A DNA stretch of 64,000 bases. It comes from Streptomyces sp. TLI_053. GTDB lineage: Bacteria; Actinomycetota; Actinomycetes; Streptomycetales; Streptomycetaceae. The DNA is taken from assembly GCF_900105395.1 (NCBI RefSeq), contig NZ_LT629775.1, positions 9,637,501 through 9,701,500 of the forward strand, read 5' to 3'. The translations under genes were made by a program, and so were the position numbers. The notes under the pieces were generated by a model. It made no database searches, was not told where the DNA came from, and worked only from the letters and a program-made list of their open reading frames with translations. Within the stretch, counting starts at the first letter, position 1. Each line of letters begins with the position of its first letter. Below, piece by piece: positions 61,215 to 64,000 of the stretch.

Positions 61215-62561
61215 TCAGCGGTGACGGCGGGTCACGGTCATCGGCAGGCTGCTGGGGCTCAGGACGAAGCCGGCGACCTTGTGCACCCGCGCGCCGGGAA
61301 CGAGGCGAAAGCGCCACCGTTGCAGGAGGGTCGCCAGCACGACGAGGAGTTCTGCGCGGGCGAGGCTCTCCCCGATGCAGGCGCGGATGCCGGCGCCGAA
61401 GGGGATGAACAGGCCGGCGGCGTCCGTTCCCCGGCGCGCGGTCAGCCAGCGGTCGGGGTCGAACCGGTGCGGGTCGGGGAAGGCGCCCGGGTCGTGGTGG
61501 AGCAGGTAGGGGGAGTACCAGAGGGCGGTGCCTGCGGGCAGGGTGCGGCCGCCGACGTCGACGGCCTCGGCGACCCGGCGGGTGAGCATCCAGGCCGGTC
61601 CCTCCAGGCGCAGCGTCTCGTCGACGACCCGGCGCAGGACGGGAAGGGCGTCGAGATCGTCGACCGTGATGTCGCGTGTTCCGAGGGCGGTGTCCAGTTC
61701 CTCGACGACGCGGCGTTCGACGTCGGGGTGTCGGGCGAGTTCGTACAGGGTCCAGGAGAGGCTGACCGCGGTGGACTCGGTGGCGCCGCCGAGCATGGTG
61801 ATCACCTCGTCGTGGACCTGCCGGTCGGTCAGCCGGTCCCCGCTCGCGCGGTCCTGGGAGTACAGGAGCACGGACAGCAGGTCCTGGTGGTCGTGCCCGT
61901 CGTCGCGGCGGGCCTTGACGATGTGCGAGACGACCTCGTGCAGGCTCACCACCGCCGTGCGGTAGCGCCGGTTGGCGGGGGTCGGCAGCCGTTCCGCCAG
62001 GCCGAACGGCGCGGTGACCCGTTTCCCGATGCCTCGCACGACGGTCAGCCCGGCGTCGTCGATGACGGCCTCCGATCCGTCGTCGAGGTGGCTGTGGTAG
62101 AGGATCCGGGTGCCGATCGCGGCGGCGAGGCGGTACATCTGGCGGTCCATCTCCAGGGTCCGGCGGTCCTGCCAGGTGTCCGTGCGCTCGGCGGTCGTGC
62201 GGGCGGCGACCTGGAGGTAGGCGGGGAAGCGGGAGCGGTGGAAGGCGGGCTGGACCAGGGCGCGCTGGCGCCGGTGGGCGCGGCCCTCCGCCGAGGCCAG
62301 GCCGTCGCCGATGACGGGGCGCAGCTTCTCGAACTGGGCGCCCTTGTGGAAGTGGCGTGCCTGTTCCGTCAGGACGGCGCTGGTGAGTGCGGCCGTGGTG
62401 GGCAGGTACACCCGTTGGGGGCCGATACGCAGCTCGGCGAGATCCGCCAGTCCGCGCAGGGACTCCAGGAATCCGAGGGGGTCGCGCCGCAGCGAGAGCG
62501 CGTCGCCCAGCAGCGGCAGGCGGCCGGGAGGGCGCGGGTGGTCAGAGCCGTGGTTCGGCAT
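61215..62561 (-). CDS. Cytochrome P450 of the terpenoid operon
   Basis: A 448-residue P450 with I-helix GGATEST near 250, ExxR (ETLR) near 302, and the heme loop FIPFGAGIRACIG with Cys395. It starts inside the 3' end of the class I terpene synthase gene (20-base overlap), so the two are coupled, as with other synthase-P450 pairs. It most likely oxidises the synthase's hydrocarbon product. The family within CYP cannot be named from inspection. Confidence 0.95.
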   Translation of the reverse strand: MPNHGSDHPRPPGRLPLLGDALSLRRDPLGFLESLRGLADLAELRIGPQRVYLPTTAALTSAVLTEQARHFHKGAQFEKLRPVIGDGLASAEGRAHRRQRALVQPAFHRSRFPAYLQVAARTTAERTDTWQDRRTLEMDRQMYRLAAAIGTRILYHSHLDDGSEAVIDDAGLTVVRGIGKRVTAPFGLAERLPTPANRRYRTAVVSLHEVVSHIVKARRDDGHDHQDLLSVLLYSQDRASGDRLTDRQVHDEVITMLGGATESTAVSLSWTLYELARHPDVERRVVEELDTALGTRDITVDDLDALPVLRRVVDETLRLEGPAWMLTRRVAEAVDVGGRTLPAGTALWYSPYLLHHDPGAFPDPHRFDPDRWLTARRGTDAAGLFIPFGAGIRACIGESLARAELLVVLATLLQRWRFRLVPGARVHKVAGFVLSPSSLPMTVTRRHR

Positions 62562-63606
62562 CGGGTGTTCCTCCCGTGCGGTGGGGACGGGGCGCGGCGG
62601 TCGGGGGGTCGGCGAAGCGCAGGGTGTCGCCGTGGTTCCAGGCCAGGACACCGGCGAGCACGTCGCGGAAGGAGACGATCACGTCCTCGTGGCGGGTGCG
62701 TTCGGGGCCGCGCAGGCCGGAAGCCGCGATGTGTGCGAGGGTGCGCCGCTCCGCGGCCGGGTACTCGCGCACCCGCTGCCCGATCCGCCGGGCGACCTCC
62801 TCGCCCGCGCGTTCGGGGGTCCAGCCGCGCCTGCGGGCGAGGACCGTGACGAGGTTGTCGCTCTCGTCGCTGGCCGTCTCCCGGGCGAGGGAGACGAGGT
62901 CGTTGTCCCAGCCCGCGATGTCCGCCGCGCACGCGACCTGGGCGTGGTACTCGGCGCTGGTGTGGAGCAGGGGCAGCGTCTCGGTGTCGTGCGCGAGTTC
63001 GGCGAGGTCGGCGAAGATCCATGCGCAGCTGGTCCGTCGGCGCAGGTCGATGTACTGGTTCTCGGACGGCGGCCGGCCGTCGCGGCGGTGCTCCGCTTCG
63101 GTGGCGAAGGCGTCCACGGTCTGGCGCAGGTGTGTGTCGAGCCGCTGCGACAGGGTTCGCGGAACGAGTTCGCGGGTGCGTCGGCGGATGTCGGCCAGGG
63201 CGCGGAGGAGCGGTTCGGGCGGTGCGGTCGACGGCGGGCAGCCGAGGACCGTGGCCAGCTCGGCGAGGGTGCGCGAGCCCGCGGTGCTGTCGGCCGGGTC
63301 GTGGTCGAGCCGGTCGTCGAGGACGAAGAGCCAGGTGAGGTAGGCGGTGACCAGCGCGAGCCGGGGGCTCTGGGCGTCCGGGTACATGCGGGCGGCGGCC
63401 AGGTGCGGCGCGCAGTCGGCCAGCCACGACGCCCGGTCGGCGCGGACCAGGCCGACGGCGGACGCCCAGCGGCCGTTGGCCTGCGCGGCCGTCGCTGCGA
63501 GCGGGCTCGTGCGGCTGCGAAAGGGAAGGCCGTAGAGGACGGTGGAAGTGGCGGGCCGAAGGGATTCGGCGTCGTCGTCGGCGGGGTGCGGATCCTGGTG
63601 CGTCAT
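62542..63606 (-). CDS. Class I terpene synthase
   Basis: A 354-residue terpene synthase of the bacterial type. The Asp-rich motif is LFVLDDRLDHD (Asp97/98/101) and the NSE triad is WDNDLVSLARE (Asn235, Ser239, Glu243), with the downstream HGDTLRF close to the RY-like C-terminal region. This is a complete ionising active site. ATG 63606 starts the operon. Product chain length (C15 or C20) cannot be predicted by eye. Confidence 0.94.
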   Translation of the reverse strand: MTHQDPHPADDDAESLRPATSTVLYGLPFRSRTSPLAATAAQANGRWASAVGLVRADRASWLADCAPHLAAARMYPDAQSPRLALVTAYLTWLFVLDDRLDHDPADSTAGSRTLAELATVLGCPPSTAPPEPLLRALADIRRRTRELVPRTLSQRLDTHLRQTVDAFATEAEHRRDGRPPSENQYIDLRRRTSCAWIFADLAELAHDTETLPLLHTSAEYHAQVACAADIAGWDNDLVSLARETASDESDNLVTVLARRRGWTPERAGEEVARRIGQRVREYPAAERRTLAHIAASGLRGPERTRHEDVIVSFRDVLAGVLAWNHGDTLRFADPPTAAPRPHRTGGTPDAEPRL

Positions 63607-64000
63607 AACGGTTCCAACGGCTGTGCGGGGGCGCGGCAGGTCCGTGCGGGACGGCGGCGCGGCGGGTCGTGAGGGGCGGAGGCCGGGGTGGCTCCGCGTG
63701 GGGCCGGGACGATGACGTGAGCCTGCTGCAGCGGTCGGCGTCCGGTGCGGGGCCGTGCCGGGGCACGGCCGGTGGCTCGATGCCGCTGTTCCTCGTCCCG
63801 GGACGAGGAACAGGGGTGTGTGGTCCTGGCCGTGCGCGGTGACCGCGTCGGCGCGGCCCGGGCGTGCCGGCCCAGGAGGCCGCAGTCCGGTTGCCGTGCG
63901 CCGAGGAGCCCGGACCGGTGCGGCCGACCGCGCGCGGCGGTCGGGCACAGGAGGAGGTTCGGGGCGTTCGTCGGGCGGTGGTGCGAGGTACCCGGGCCCG
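63607..64000. other. Promoter region of the terpenoid operon
   Basis: 394 bases to the window edge, containing the 28-bp palindrome at 63786. No complete gene; a coding region could start beyond the edge. Confidence 0.5.
63786..63813. promoter_or_regulatory. Perfect 28-bp palindrome upstream of the terpene synthase
   Basis: CTGTTCCTCGTCCC (63786-63799) is followed directly by its exact reverse complement (63800-63813), with no spacer. It starts 180 bp upstream of the terpene synthase start codon. An operator for a dimeric regulator or a cruciform element is likely; a terminator for a gene beyond the window is the alternative. Confidence 0.7.

Overview
This 64 kb window is high-GC actinobacterial DNA, almost certainly Streptomyces or a close relative such as Kitasatospora. 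The evidence is pervasive G/C at third codon positions, many GTG starts, an AfsA-type butyrolactone enzyme, ECF sigma factors and dense natural-product genes. It reads as an accessory chromosomal region. I saw no rRNA, tRNA, CRISPR array or intact transposase.

Layout, left to right. 0-4 kb: an NDK-like remnant and a one-module NRPS (A-PCP-C, glycine-like code). 4-6.1 kb: a WXG100-type secretion cassette (small WXG-like protein, WXG/DUF6973 effector, lipoprotein). 6.2-8.9 kb: small unknown genes, one frameshifted, and a HAD phosphatase with an altered motif. 9.4-13.1 kb: an FAD monooxygenase, an AfsA homologue and an NmrA-like reductase (signalling butyrolactone genes). 13.1-14.7 kb: a decayed tyrosine-integrase cassette with two nonsense codons. 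15.2-21.8 kb: an iterative-type type I PKS (KS-AT-DH-KR-ACP), a hotdog thioesterase of the enediyne type and a membrane protein. 22.1-23.5 kb: a large lipoprotein. 24.0-27.8 kb: a prenyl diphosphate synthase with an MpaB/Lcp-type oxygenase, facing an SDR and an SRPBCC protein. 28-50 kb: mostly regulator/enzyme pairs (TetR/FAD monooxygenase, sigma factor/membrane partner, metzincin/HEAT-like protein, epoxide hydrolase/XRE-cupin, XRE/aldo-keto reductase, two-component system, AraC/NmrA), several with visible operator palindromes.

The most striking gene is at 51.1-52.6 kb, minus strand. It encodes a full-length diphtheria-toxin-like protein: an ADP-ribosyltransferase domain with all key catalytic residues, a furin-like RAKR site between two cysteines, a translocation domain strongly similar to that of diphtheria toxin, and a C-terminal beta-rich domain. 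No signal peptide is obvious, and the DNA at its 5' part is markedly AT-richer than its surroundings. Downstream, past a strong hairpin, lie a 72-residue Gly-zipper peptide gene and a 78-residue two-helix membrane protein gene. Upstream is a secreted RTX-like protein gene.

From 54.5 to 63.6 kb a single leftward operon encodes a terpenoid pathway: class I terpene synthase, cytochrome P450, a Pyr4/DmtA1-like membrane terpene cyclase, mevalonate kinase, diphosphomevalonate decarboxylase, phosphomevalonate kinase, HMG-CoA reductase and a short-chain prenyl diphosphate synthase. HMG-CoA synthase and IPP isomerase are absent from the window. A perfect 28-bp palindrome sits about 180 bp upstream of the first gene.
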